A stretch of DNA of 64,000 bases from Streptomyces pseudovenezuelae (GCF_029892565.1 NZ_JARXVH010000022.1:1-64000), one strand, 5' to 3'; counted from the stretch's first letter, positions 36,376 to 45,018 are shown. The notes: a model not told the origin generated them from the letters alone. Made by a program: numbers and translations.

Positions 36376-36411
36376 CGATATATCGTTGACGCATCGCGAC
36401 AGATCAACGAT
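36376..36411. promoter_or_regulatory. PadR operator-like inverted repeat
   Basis: ATCGTTGA (36382-36389) and TCAACGAT (36404-36411) form an 8-bp inverted repeat with a 14-base spacer. The left arm overlaps the palindrome CGATATATCG (36376-36385). It lies just upstream of the PadR gene and probably mediates autoregulation. Confidence 0.65.
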
Positions 36412-36428
36412 GGAATGGAGTGATTGCG

Positions 36429-37070
36429 ATGCGTTCCCATGGACATGAGCATGGACACGGTGGCCCCGGCTCTCGCGGCCGAGGCGGTTTCGACGGTCGG
36501 CGTGGTGCCTTCGGGCCCTTCGGGCCGGGGGGTCCGGGTGGTCCCGGTCCCGGTCCCGGCTTCGGTTTCGGTGGACCCGGGTTCGGTCCCGGGCCCTGGG
36601 GGCCGAGGGGTCGGGGCGGACCGCGCGGACGGGCACGGCGAGGCGACGTACGCGCGTCGATCCTGGCGCTGCTCAAGGACCGTGCGATGCACGGTTACGA
36701 GATGATCCAGGAGATCGCCGAGCGCAGCGGCGGGGCGTGGAAGCCCAGCCCGGGTTCGGTGTACCCCACCCTCCAGTTGCTGGAGGACGAGGGCCTGATC
36801 ACCAGCGAGTCCGAGGGCGGCAAGAAGCTGTTCTCGCTCACCGAGACCGGCCGCACCGCGGCCGACGAGGGCCCGGACGCGCCCTGGGAGGAAGCCTCCC
36901 GCGGCGTCGACTGGGAGGCCCTCGGCGAGATCCGTCAGGCCGGCTTCGGTCTGATGGAGGCCTTCGGCCAGGTCTGGAAGACCGGCAGCAAGGAGCAGCG
37001 CGAGAAGGCGCTGAGCGTCATCAACGACGCCCGCAAGAAGCTGTACCTGATCCTCGCCGACGAAGACTGA
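36429..37070 (+). CDS. PadR-family transcriptional regulator with Gly/Pro-rich N-terminus
   Basis: The 213-residue product starts at ATG 36429 with a GGAG site eight bases upstream. The first 75 residues are low complexity, full of Gly, Pro, Phe and His (GPGPGPGFGFGG type). A PadR winged helix then runs from about residue 75: VRASILALLKDRAMHGYEMI, PGSVYPTLQLLEDEGLI. A C-terminal helical dimer arm (QREKALSVINDARKKL) ends the protein. The inverted repeat upstream is a likely autoregulatory site. Confidence 0.9.
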   Translation: MRSHGHEHGHGGPGSRGRGGFDGRRGAFGPFGPGGPGGPGPGPGFGFGGPGFGPGPWGPRGRGGPRGRARRGDVRASILALLKDRAMHGYEMIQEIAERSGGAWKPSPGSVYPTLQLLEDEGLITSESEGGKKLFSLTETGRTAADEGPDAPWEEASRGVDWEALGEIRQAGFGLMEAFGQVWKTGSKEQREKALSVINDARKKLYLILADED

Positions 37071-37110
37071 CGAGAACCGGTACGCACTGACGGCCTCCCC
37101 GCCGTGAAAC

Positions 37111-37144
37111 AAGGCGCCCCGTGGAGCGATCCGCGGGGCGCCTT
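37111..37144. terminator. Bidirectional terminator
   Basis: AAGGCGCCCCG (37111-37121) pairs perfectly with CGGGGCGCCTT (37134-37144) around a 12-base loop. It separates the convergent PadR and SRPBCC genes. Confidence 0.75.
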
Positions 37145-37161
37145 CGTGCGTGCGGCGCCGG

Positions 37162-37590
37162 TCAGGACACCAGCCCGGCCAGCTTGCGCAGCGACTCGTC
37201 GAGCGCGGCCGTCGCCGAGTCCTTGAGCTTGCCCGCCATCAGGGAGACGGCGGCACCGGTGAACTCGCCGTCGATGCGCACCGTCGTGGCGTCGCCGTCG
37301 GGGATGAGCGTGTACTTCGTGGCGACGGTCACCGCCATCGGACCCTTGCCGCGAATGGCGAACACCCTGGCCGGCTCCAGCTCCTCGATGGTCCACTCGA
37401 CCTCCGCCGGAAAGCCCATCAGCTTCATGTTCTCCTGGAAGGTCCCGCCCACCGCGAACGTCTCGGGGCCGCCCTTGGGGAAGTTGGTGTGGGTCGCGTT
37501 CCACTCCCCGTACGCCGACCAGTCGGTGAGTTGTCCCCATACCTTCTCGGCGGGGGCTTCGATGCGTGCCTCCGCGCTGACTTCGGCCAT
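37162..37590 (-). CDS. SRPBCC/CoxG-like ligand-binding protein
   Basis: A 142-residue START/SRPBCC fold protein. EARIEAPAEKVWGQLTDWSA and MGFPAEVEWTIEELEPARVF are typical strands, and a C-terminal helix LKDSATAALDESLRKLAGL closes the cavity. Such proteins bind hydrophobic ligands; a CoxG role has no support here because no CO dehydrogenase genes are nearby. Confidence 0.85.
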   Translation of the reverse strand: MAEVSAEARIEAPAEKVWGQLTDWSAYGEWNATHTNFPKGGPETFAVGGTFQENMKLMGFPAEVEWTIEELEPARVFAIRGKGPMAVTVATKYTLIPDGDATTVRIDGEFTGAAVSLMAGKLKDSATAALDESLRKLAGLVS

Positions 37591-37679
37591 GCGACCACCC
37601 CTTCGTTTCGGGCTCCGGTGTCGCGGAACGTAGCCGCACGGGCCGCAATGTTCAAGACTGATGAACCGTCAGAAATTCT

Positions 37680-37868
37680 TCAGCCGACCCGCTGTATCAC
37701 CGCCGCGTCGAACAGGTCCCACGCGCGCGGGAGTGGGCTCTCGTCGTGGCAGTGCCACGCGTCCCAGAACAGGTCGGCGGGCAGTGCGTCCTCCGGGGCG
37801 TACACCCGGTACACGTACTGATTGCCGTCGACGGCCGGCAGCGCGACCAGCCAGCACCTGCTCTCCAT
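37680..37868 (-). CDS. Small hypothetical protein
   Basis: A 62-residue product, MESRCWLVALPAVDGNQYVY..., with aromatic-rich C-terminus (DLFWDAWHCHDESPLPRAWD). It has no signal or membrane helix. The ribosome site is weak (AGGGAC close to the ATG). Codon use and composition look coding. I do not recognise a family. Confidence 0.55.
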   Translation of the reverse strand: MESRCWLVALPAVDGNQYVYRVYAPEDALPADLFWDAWHCHDESPLPRAWDLFDAAVIQRVG

Positions 37869-38066
37869 GTCCCTGTGGGACGAGCGAGCCGGACGCCGCG
37901 GTTGCGCACCGGGCGCACGGTACAGCCCCGCGCGCCCCCGTGCGGGGAACGGCCTGATCTCATCCGTAAGGAGGAGATTTCGGCCGCCGGAGTCCACTCT
38001 GTGTGGGACGGGAAGATGCTTCCGTCCGGGGATGACCGAATGCCCTGGGACTGATGGGGTGGGGAT

Positions 38067-38612
38067 GTGCAACCCCGGATCCCTCGGCAGTCGGTCGGCG
38101 AGCAGGCCCTCGGCCCTCGCGCGAACACTGCCGCCACGCTCAGTGCGGAGCTGACAGCGGTCGTCACCGCTGCCCGCCGCCGCGCGGTGCGGGACGGGGA
38201 CCGGCAGATCGACACGGCCCATCTGCTGCACTCCCTCCTGGAGTACGACCCCGACGTGCGCGCCGTCTTCGACGACGGCCCCGAGATCGCCCGGCTGCTC
38301 GGCTACCTCGTGCAGCGCAGCATCGGCTACGGACTGCGCTGGCAGGGCAGCGTCGAGGACTCCGGCGCGGTACCCGTGGTGAAGGAGAGCGAGGGCCTGT
38401 CGCCGCTCGCCGCCGGCGCGATGGGGTACGCCTGCGACTGCGCCGCCCGCCGAGGCGACGAACCCGCCTGCGGGGTCGACCTGCTCGCGGCGCTCGTCGT
38501 GGACCCGCAGGCGCGCGCCGTCGAGGTGCTCGACCGGGCCGGGATCGACCGGCACGAGGTCACCGCCCGCGTCGAGGACTTCCTGTCGCAGTCCGGCTCG
38601 TCCAGTCGGTGA
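38067..38612 (+). CDS. Clp N-terminal domain protein without AAA modules
   Basis: A 181-residue protein with two Clp-N repeats: TAARRRAVRDGDRQIDTAHL, LHSLLEYDPDVRAVF, then LSPLAAGAMGYACDCAARRG, VDLLAALVVDPQARAVEVL. No Walker motifs follow. Such stand-alone Clp-N proteins may act as adaptors or stress-inducible peptide-binding proteins. The GTG start at 38067 has weak upstream signals. Confidence 0.85.
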   Translation: MQPRIPRQSVGEQALGPRANTAATLSAELTAVVTAARRRAVRDGDRQIDTAHLLHSLLEYDPDVRAVFDDGPEIARLLGYLVQRSIGYGLRWQGSVEDSGAVPVVKESEGLSPLAAGAMGYACDCAARRGDEPACGVDLLAALVVDPQARAVEVLDRAGIDRHEVTARVEDFLSQSGSSSR

Positions 38613-38664
38613 GACAGGAGTCAACAGGGGTGACGCTCCTGACCTCCCCTGTCATCATGTGCGG

Positions 38665-39663
38665 GTGCAGACGTCGAAGAGCAGTCAGGGCAGTCCCGGC
38701 AGGGGCGTCGGGCTCGGTCTCGCGGTCGGGTCCGCGATCGCCTTCGGAGGATCCGGGGTCGCGGCCAAGCCGTTGATCGAGGCAGGGCTCGACCCGCTCC
38801 ACGTGGTGTGGCTGCGGGTGGCGGGCGCCGCCCTGGTGATGCTGCCGGTCGCCGTCCGCCACCGGGGACTGGTTCGCCACCGCCCCGCGCTGCTCGCCGG
38901 GTTCGGACTGCTCGCCGTGGCCGGCGTCCAGGCCTGCTACTTCGCCGCGATATCCCGGATACCCGTCGGGGTCGCGCTGCTGGTCGAGTACCTCGCGCCC
39001 GCCCTCGTCCTCGGCTGGGTGCGGTTCGTGCAGCGGCGGCCGGTGACGCGTGCCGCCGCGCTCGGCGTGGTCCTCGCGGTGGGCGGCCTCGCCTGTGTCG
39101 TAGAGGTCTGGTCGGGTCTGAGCTTCGACGCCGTCGGCCTGCTGCTCGCGCTCGCCGCCGCCTGCTGCCAGGTCGGCTACTTCGTCCTGTCCGACCAGGG
39201 CAGCGACGCCGGCGAGGACGCTCCGGACCCGCTCGGCGTCATCGCGTTCGGCCTGCTGATCGGCGCCCTCGTGCTGACCGTCGTGGCCCGCCCCTGGACC
39301 ATGGACTGGTCCGTGCTCAGTGGCTCCGCCGACATGAACGGCACCTCCGTCTCGGCCGCCGTCCTGCTGGCCTGGATCGTGCTCATCGCCACCGTGCTCG
39401 CCTACGTCACCGGAGTGGTGTCGGTGCGCCGGCTCTCCCCGCAGGTCGCGGGCGTCGTCGCGTGTCTCGAAGCGGTCATCGCGACCGTGCTGGCCTGGGT
39501 GCTGCTCGGCGAGCACCTGTCCGCTCCGCAGATCATCGGCGGCGCGATCGTCCTGCTCGGCGCGTTCATCGCCCAGTCGACCGCCCCGGCCAAGGGCTCC
39601 CCGGACCCGGTGGCGAGCGGCGGTCCGGAGCGGGAACTGTCCGCCAGGGGGACGGCCGCCTGA
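38665..39663 (+). CDS. EamA/DMT family transporter
   Basis: A 332-residue membrane protein with ten helices and two EamA repeats (GLGLAVGSAIAFGGSGVAAK; IPVGVALLVEYLAPALVLGW; ATVLAWVLLGEHLSAPQIIG). It likely exports amino acids or similar metabolites. GTG 38665 fits a leaderless start behind GTGACG-N17-CATCAT; GTG 38659 is a second possibility. Confidence 0.88.
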   Translation: MQTSKSSQGSPGRGVGLGLAVGSAIAFGGSGVAAKPLIEAGLDPLHVVWLRVAGAALVMLPVAVRHRGLVRHRPALLAGFGLLAVAGVQACYFAAISRIPVGVALLVEYLAPALVLGWVRFVQRRPVTRAAALGVVLAVGGLACVVEVWSGLSFDAVGLLLALAAACCQVGYFVLSDQGSDAGEDAPDPLGVIAFGLLIGALVLTVVARPWTMDWSVLSGSADMNGTSVSAAVLLAWIVLIATVLAYVTGVVSVRRLSPQVAGVVACLEAVIATVLAWVLLGEHLSAPQIIGGAIVLLGAFIAQSTAPAKGSPDPVASGGPERELSARGTAA

Positions 39664-39688
39664 GAGGCCGAGGGGGCGGTGGGGCCGG

Positions 39689-40345
39689 TCACCTGCCGGG
39701 CGTCCACACTCCCCGTCGCCGCACCTGATGCTCCCGAGCCGCCGTGTCCCCGACCCCGCCCCGCTCCGCGAGCCCCGCCACGATCCGGTCCTGCACGTCC
39801 TCCGGCTTGTGACCGGCGTACTTGAACTTCGCTTCTACGTCGATGACTTGGAGCACGAGCCCCCGGATCCCGGAGAGCATCCTGCCGTACGGCTCCTCGC
39901 CCACCGCCGCCCGCGCGGAACCGCCCTCCGGCTGGAAGTGGTCGACCTGGCGGTTCAGCAGCTCGGCCTTCTGTGCCGGATCGTCCACGACCTGGGCCCG
40001 ACAACGGAGTTGGACGGCCGCGTAGAAACTGGTCGGAACGCCGTGCTCGGGCGGGGTGTCCGGCGGGGCCTGCCAGGGCCCGGGGACGTACGCGTAGTCG
40101 TCGACCACGCTCAGCAGCACGTCAGGGCACGCCTCCAGCGCCGGCCAGAGGGGGTTGGGCCGGGCGAGGTGCGTGACGACCTCGCCGTGCTCGCCGCGCT
40201 CGGGCTCGTAGGCGAAGTGCAGGGGCTGGACGTGCGGGGGCTCGCCCGGCAGGCCGTTGACGGCGAGCTGTCCGAAGTCGTGGGCGGAGAGCCAGTGCTG
40301 CCACTCGGCTTCGTCGCGGGGCGCGTCCCAGGGGCGGATCAGCAT
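39689..40345 (-). CDS. PaiB-like FMN-binding negative transcriptional regulator
   Basis: A 218-residue PaiB/FMN-binding split-barrel protein. It opens MLIRPWDAPRDEAEWQHWLS and has the family HFQP and FKYAGHKPEDVQDRIVAGL motifs near the C-terminus. ATG 40345 overlaps the upstream stop (TGATG), so it is coupled to the PPOX-fold gene. Bacillus PaiB affects transcription, but many relatives are only flavin-binding proteins. Confidence 0.87.
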   Translation of the reverse strand: MLIRPWDAPRDEAEWQHWLSAHDFGQLAVNGLPGEPPHVQPLHFAYEPERGEHGEVVTHLARPNPLWPALEACPDVLLSVVDDYAYVPGPWQAPPDTPPEHGVPTSFYAAVQLRCRAQVVDDPAQKAELLNRQVDHFQPEGGSARAAVGEEPYGRMLSGIRGLVLQVIDVEAKFKYAGHKPEDVQDRIVAGLAERGGVGDTAAREHQVRRRGVWTPGR

Positions 40346-41031
40346 CACCGCACCGCAAGGTAGTCGGGGAGCTCGGTGCCGGGGGTCAAGTCCCCGTCGG
40401 ACACGGGGGTTTCGTAGCCCTTGCGGAGCGGGACGACACCGGCCCAGTGGGGCAGGGACAGGTCCTCGGGCTCGTCGTTGACCCCGCCGGTGCGGAGCTT
40501 GGCGGAGACCTCGTCCAGGTCGAGGCGGATCACGGCGGTGGCGGCCAGCTCCTTCTTGTTCGCGGGCCGGGAGTCCGCCGCGCGGCCGGGGACGACGTGG
40601 TCGACCAAGGCGTCCAGGGCCGCGAGCTTCTCCTCCGGGTCCGTCACGTCGTGGGCCACGCCGTGCACGACCACGGACCGGTAGTTGATCGAGTGGTGGA
40701 AGGCGGAGCGGGCCAGGATCAACGCGTCCACGTGCGTCACCGTCAGGCAGACGGCGAGCCCCGGGTCGGCCTCGCCGGTCATCCGCAGCGGGCGCGAGCC
40801 GGTCGAGCCGTGCACGTAGAGCCGGTCGTCGACCCGGGCGTACAGCGTGGGCAGCACGACGGGCGCGCCGTCGCGGACGAAGCCGAGGTGGCAGACGTAG
40901 CCCTCGTCGAGTATCGAGTGCACCAACTCCTTGTCGTACGACGCCCGTTGCGCGGAGCGGGTGGGGACGGTGCGGTCGGTCGGCGTGTAGGCGGTGGGCT
41001 GCGACGTCGTCGGCTGGGCGGTCCCCTGCAT
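40345..41031 (-). CDS. Pyridoxamine 5'-phosphate oxidase-fold protein
   Basis: A 228-residue flavin split-barrel protein. Its N-terminal 20 residues are Thr/Ser/Pro-rich. The core has EGYVCHLGFVRDGAPVVLPT, LYVHGSTGSRPLRM, and a SINYRSVVVHGVAHDV strand. True pyridoxamine-phosphate oxidation is not established; FMN or F420 chemistry is equally possible. Divergent from the MocR gene and transcribed with paiB. Confidence 0.87.
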   Translation of the reverse strand: MQGTAQPTTSQPTAYTPTDRTVPTRSAQRASYDKELVHSILDEGYVCHLGFVRDGAPVVLPTLYARVDDRLYVHGSTGSRPLRMTGEADPGLAVCLTVTHVDALILARSAFHHSINYRSVVVHGVAHDVTDPEEKLAALDALVDHVVPGRAADSRPANKKELAATAVIRLDLDEVSAKLRTGGVNDEPEDLSLPHWAGVVPLRKGYETPVSDGDLTPGTELPDYLAVR

Positions 41032-41074
41032 GGCGTTCTCCGTGGGTGTTCGTGGCGTGTCGGGTGGCGATGCC

Positions 41075-41111
41075 TTGCGATGGCTATTGCACTAGTGCAT
41101 AATCTGCTTTG
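41075..41111 (+). promoter_or_regulatory. Promoter and operator of the MocR gene
   Basis: TTGCGA (41075-41080) and CATAAT (41098-41103) are 17 bases apart, and the GTG start at 41111 is where transcription should begin. TGCACTAGTGCA (41088-41099), a perfect 12-bp palindrome, fills the space between the two hexamers and would block the promoter when bound. Confidence 0.75.
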
Positions 41112-42454
41112 TGCTAGAAGGATATCGGATCGAGGGGCGACGCGCAGCGGAGATTGCGGCGAGCGTCGAGCGTGCGGTGGGGGCCGGGGAGCTGGAGCCG
41201 GGGCAAGTGCTGCCGCCCATGCGGGAGTTGGCGGTCGAGCTGGGGGTGAATCCTAATACCGTCGCGTCCGCGTACCGGATCCTGCGGGAGCGCGGGGTGA
41301 TCGAGACCGCCGGGCGCCGGGGCAGCCGGGTGCGGTCGAAGCCGGCCACCACCGGGCGGGACTACGTCCGCACGGACGTGCCCGAGGGCGTGCGGGACGT
41401 GGCGAACGGCAATCCGGATCCGGCGCTGCTGCCGTCCCTGGGCGATGCCTTCGCGGCGGCGGGAGCGCAGGGCGACCGGGAGCCGGTGCTGTACGGCGAC
41501 GCCCTCGTGGAACCGGCGCTGGCCCGGATCGCGCGCGCCGAACTGGACGCAGACGGTGTGCCGGACGGACCCGTGGCCGTCGCCTCGGGCTCGCTCGACG
41601 TCATCGAGCGGGTGCTCGCGGCGCATCTCAAACCGGGGGACACTGTCGCCGTCGAGGACCCCGGCTGGGGCAGCCTGCTCGACCTGGTCCCGGCGCTCGG
41701 GCTGCGGGTCGTCCCGGTCGGCGTCGACGACGAGGGGCCGCTCCCCGACGACGTGCGCCGGGCTCTGGATGCCGGAGCGCACGCCCTGATCGTCACGGAC
41801 CGCGCGCAGAACCCGACCGGCGCCGCGGTGAGCGCCACGCGCGCGCATGCGTTGCGTGCCGTGCTCCGGGAGCACCCGGAGGTCCTGCTGATCGAGGACG
41901 ACCACGGACTCGGCATCGTCGACCTGCCCCTGCACCCGCTGGCCGGCATCACCCGCCACTGGGCCTTCGTCCGCTCGGTCGCCAAGGCCTACGGGCCCGA
42001 TCTGCGCCTCGCCGTGTTCACCGGGGACGCCGTCACCGTCGACCGCGTGAACGGGCGGCACCGGCTCGGGCCCGGTTGGGTCAGCCGGATCGTCCAGCGG
42101 GCGGTGGTGCGGCTGTGGTCCGAGGGCGCACTCGACACGGCGGAGGTGGCGGCGGCGTACCGGCGGCGCCGGGACCTGCTGATCGACGCGCTCGCGGAAC
42201 GCGGGGTGGCGGCCCACGGGTGCAGTGGGCTCAACGTCTGGATCCCGGTACCGGACGAGACCGGCGCCGTGTCCCGACTCCTGCACGCCGGCTGGGCGGT
42301 GGCCCCGGGCGCCCGCTTCCGCCTGAACGCGCCGCCCGGCATCCGGGTCACCGTCGCGACCCTGACCGACTCGGAGACGGGTCCGCTGGCGGACGCGATC
42401 GCGTCGGCGGTGGGACCGGCGGTGGGGGCGGTGACGGGGCGGGGGTATGTGTAG
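41111..42454 (+). CDS. MocR-family regulator (GntR HTH fused to aminotransferase)
   Basis: The product is 447 residues. Residues 1-80 are a GntR winged helix (LPPMRELAVELGVNPNTVAS). Residues about 105-435 are a fold-I aminotransferase domain, with the PLP lysine in FVRSVAKAYGPDLRLAVFTG and the Asp that holds PLP in LLIEDDHGLGI. It probably uses PLP or an amino-acid derivative as effector and controls the divergent PPOX-fold gene. The start is leaderless, next to a strong palindrome. Confidence 0.92.
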   Translation: MLEGYRIEGRRAAEIAASVERAVGAGELEPGQVLPPMRELAVELGVNPNTVASAYRILRERGVIETAGRRGSRVRSKPATTGRDYVRTDVPEGVRDVANGNPDPALLPSLGDAFAAAGAQGDREPVLYGDALVEPALARIARAELDADGVPDGPVAVASGSLDVIERVLAAHLKPGDTVAVEDPGWGSLLDLVPALGLRVVPVGVDDEGPLPDDVRRALDAGAHALIVTDRAQNPTGAAVSATRAHALRAVLREHPEVLLIEDDHGLGIVDLPLHPLAGITRHWAFVRSVAKAYGPDLRLAVFTGDAVTVDRVNGRHRLGPGWVSRIVQRAVVRLWSEGALDTAEVAAAYRRRRDLLIDALAERGVAAHGCSGLNVWIPVPDETGAVSRLLHAGWAVAPGARFRLNAPPGIRVTVATLTDSETGPLADAIASAVGPAVGAVTGRGYV

Positions 42455-42475
42455 CGGGGGTATGGATGGGGGTGC

Positions 42476-43462
42476 CTAGGCCTTCGAAGTGGCCGCCGGT
42501 TCCTCGGCGTTGACGGCAGCGCCGACCTCGACCACGGCACCGGCCTCGACCTGCCGCTCCTTCCGCCCACGAGGCCTCGCCTGCGTAAGCGCCGCCCCCG
42601 CCAGCACGATCACCGCGCCGACCGGGGTCGACCAGGTCAGGGACTCGCCGAGGATCGTGACGCCGGCAGCCGTGGCGATGACCGGGATGAAGTACGTGAC
42701 CATCTGTGCGGTGGTGGGGCCGACTTCGGCGACCAGGCCGTACTGGATGAGGACGGCGAGGCCCGTGCCGAGGGCGCCCAGGGCGGCGATCGCCAGGAGG
42801 GGGCCGGGGGAGAGGTGGTCCGGGACCGAGGTGAACAGTGGTGTGACGACGGCCAGTTGCACCATGGCCAGCAGCAACTGGGCGCCCGTCAGGGAGAGAT
42901 GCGAGTGGCCGGAACCGGCGAGGGTGCGGCGGACGTAGATCCAGCCGATCGGGTAGCTGAGCGAGGCCAGCAGGGCCATCGCCGTGCCCGTGGCGTCCAG
43001 GCCGTGGAAGCCCTGCCAGGCGCCGAGGACCGTCAGGACGCCGAGGAAGCCGATGCCGAGACCCGCCACGCGGACGCGGGTCGGCCGGTCCTCGGAGAGG
43101 GCGACCAGGGACAGGGCCATGCCCCACAGCGGCGAGGTCGCGTTGCAGATGCCCGCGAGGGTGGAGGGGATCGTCAGCTCGGAGTAGGCGAAGAGGGAGA
43201 ACGGCAGGGCGTTCAACAGGAAGGCGGCGACCGCCAGATGGCCCCATGTCCGCCAGCCGCGCGGCAAGCGCTCCCGCTTCGCGACCATCGCCGCCGCCAG
43301 CACCGCCGTACCGAACACCAGCCGTCCCAGGGTCACTTGGAACGGGGCGTACCCCTCCGTGCCGACCTTGATGAGGAGGAAGCTGAAGCCCCAGATCAGG
43401 GAGAGGACGCCGAAGCGGAGGCGCCAGTCGGTGCGGGGCGCGGTGGTCGTGGCGGTGTTCAT
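42476..43462 (-). CDS. EamA/DMT family transporter
   Basis: A 328-residue protein with ten membrane helices. It starts MNTATTTAPRTDWRLRFGVL, then SLIWGFSFLLIKVG, a typical first DMT helix. A C-terminal tail of basic and acidic residues follows the tenth helix. ATG 43462 is chosen over upstream in-frame codons because the extra residues would not be conserved. It diverges from a LysR gene that likely regulates it. Confidence 0.88.
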   Translation of the reverse strand: MNTATTTAPRTDWRLRFGVLSLIWGFSFLLIKVGTEGYAPFQVTLGRLVFGTAVLAAAMVAKRERLPRGWRTWGHLAVAAFLLNALPFSLFAYSELTIPSTLAGICNATSPLWGMALSLVALSEDRPTRVRVAGLGIGFLGVLTVLGAWQGFHGLDATGTAMALLASLSYPIGWIYVRRTLAGSGHSHLSLTGAQLLLAMVQLAVVTPLFTSVPDHLSPGPLLAIAALGALGTGLAVLIQYGLVAEVGPTTAQMVTYFIPVIATAAGVTILGESLTWSTPVGAVIVLAGAALTQARPRGRKERQVEAGAVVEVGAAVNAEEPAATSKA

Positions 43463-43499
43463 GGCCGTAACGATGCCGCGCCCGACCTCGTAGCACAAT

Positions 43500-43523
43500 C
43501 GAGATTTCGGCACCGGTATCTCG
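43500..43523. promoter_or_regulatory. LysR-type binding site
   Basis: CGAGAT (43500-43505) and ATCTCG (43518-43523) form an inverted repeat with a 12-base spacer in the short gap between the divergent EamA and LysR genes. This is the usual place for a LysR recognition site. Confidence 0.6.
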
Positions 43524-43536
43524 TAGTATCACTTAC

Positions 43537-44439
43537 ATGTTGAATCTGGAGCGCCTGCGCACCCTCGACGCCCTCGCGCGGCACGGCTCGGTCAGTGGTG
43601 CGGCCGACGCGCTGCATGTCACCACCTCCGCGGTCTCGCAGCAGATGTCCAAGCTGGAGCGGGAGGTGAGTCAGCAGTTGCTCGCCAAGAACGGGCGGGG
43701 GGTGCGGCTCACCGACGCCGGGCGGCTGCTCGCCGAGCACGCGGCGCGGATCCTGTCGCAGGTCGAGCTCGCCCAGTCCGATCTGGAGGCGCAACGCGGG
43801 CAGGTGGTCGGCGAGTTGAGGCTGTCGGCGTTCCCCACGGCCGCGCGCGGGCTGTTCCCCGCCGCGCTCGCCGACCTGCGCGCCGAACATCCGGGGCTGC
43901 GGGTGCGCTCCACCGAGCTGGAGCCGGAGGCCGGCATCGCCGGAGTGGTCCGCGGCGACCTCGACCTCGCGGTCGTCCTCGACTGGTACAACAAGCCGAT
44001 GCCGCTGCCCGACGGCCTGGTGAAGGCGCCCGTCCTGGACGACCCGGCCGACCTGGCGATGCCGGCCGGGCACCGGCTCGCCGGGCGGGACGAGGTGGAC
44101 CTCGGGGAGCTGGCCGAGGACGAGTGGATCACTTGGGGCGAGGGCGAGTTCTGCCACGAGTGGCTGATGTTCACGCTGCGCTCGCGCGGGATCGAGCCGA
44201 TCGTCGCGCACCGCGCCGCCGAGACCCACACTCAAATGGGCCTGGTCGAGGCCGGGTTGGGTGTCTGCATCGCCCCGCTGCTGGGCCGCCACCCGATGCC
44301 GGCCGGCGTCGTCACCGTCCCGCTCCGGCAGCGCGTACGCCGGCACGTGTACGTCGTCTGGCGCGCGGACGCCGACCGCCGCCCCTCGATCAGGGCGGCG
44401 GTACGGGCATTGCAGGACGCGGCGCGGAAGGTGGGGTGA
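43537..44439 (+). CDS. LysR-family transcriptional regulator
   Basis: A 300-residue protein with the N-terminal winged helix MLNLERLRTLDALARHGSVS, GAADALHVTTSAVSQQMSKL, and a type 2 periplasmic-binding effector domain (GELRLSAFPTAARGLFPAAL). It probably controls the divergent DMT exporter; the inducer cannot be read from sequence. Confidence 0.93.
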   Translation: MLNLERLRTLDALARHGSVSGAADALHVTTSAVSQQMSKLEREVSQQLLAKNGRGVRLTDAGRLLAEHAARILSQVELAQSDLEAQRGQVVGELRLSAFPTAARGLFPAALADLRAEHPGLRVRSTELEPEAGIAGVVRGDLDLAVVLDWYNKPMPLPDGLVKAPVLDDPADLAMPAGHRLAGRDEVDLGELAEDEWITWGEGEFCHEWLMFTLRSRGIEPIVAHRAAETHTQMGLVEAGLGVCIAPLLGRHPMPAGVVTVPLRQRVRRHVYVVWRADADRRPSIRAAVRALQDAARKVG

Positions 44440-44487
44440 CCCCGGTCGAGTCGAAGGGCGGGCCGTCGTTCTCGCCGGTAAGCCGGT

Positions 44488-44955
44488 CTACCGCCCGCCC
44501 AGCTTGCGGAAGTCCCAGGACACGATCTTGTCTGGCGTCAGTCGTATCCAGGCGTGTCGGCCGTCGTGCGGCATCTCCTCCAGGCGGAAGTTCTTGCGGG
44601 CGAACAGGGTTTCAGGAACGTCGAGTTCGGCGCGCAGCTCCCCGGTGCGCGGGAACTCGCCCACGAACTCCACGGCCCCGGACAGCTCGACGCCGCGCAG
44701 CTCGTCGTACTCCTCGCCGGTGTCGACCACGATCGCGACCCGGGGATCGCGGCGCAGGTCGGTCCAACGCTTGCTGCGCACCACGGAGTACAGCCACATC
44801 GAGGTCCCGTCCCAGGCGAACCACAGCGTGCTGACGTGCGGCGCCCCGCTCGCCGATATCGTGCCCACCCGGCAGGTGCGCTGGGTGGTGAGGAACTCGT
44901 CCAGTTCCCCCGGTGTCATCATGATCTTCCGGCCTCGACGCTGAGTGACGGTCAT
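44488..44955 (-). CDS. Probable F420- or FMN-dependent PPOX-fold protein
   Basis: A 155-residue split-barrel protein with LDEFLTTQRTCRVGTISASG, LWFAWDGTSMWLYSVVRSKR and RVAIVVDTGEEYDELRGVEL. Length and motifs fit the PPOX class F420-binding enzymes common in actinomycetes. It diverges from the isochorismatase-like gene across a repeat-rich promoter region. Confidence 0.87.
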   Translation of the reverse strand: MTVTQRRGRKIMMTPGELDEFLTTQRTCRVGTISASGAPHVSTLWFAWDGTSMWLYSVVRSKRWTDLRRDPRVAIVVDTGEEYDELRGVELSGAVEFVGEFPRTGELRAELDVPETLFARKNFRLEEMPHDGRHAWIRLTPDKIVSWDFRKLGGR

Positions 44956-44972
44956 GCGGCCCCCTCTTCTCT

Positions 44973-45018
44973 CACGTCGTGTCAGAGGAACTCCAGTGAT
45001 CCTCTGACATCACGTCAG
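44973..45018. promoter_or_regulatory. Inverted repeats in the PPOX/isochorismatase divergent promoter
   Basis: TGTCAGAGGA (44980-44989) and TCCTCTGACA (45000-45009) form a perfect 10-bp inverted repeat. CTGAC-ATCAC-GTCAG (45004-45018) overlaps its right arm, and CACG-T-CGTG (44973-44981) abuts its left arm. The symmetric pair looks like a TetR-type double operator. No TetR gene is adjacent. Confidence 0.6.
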
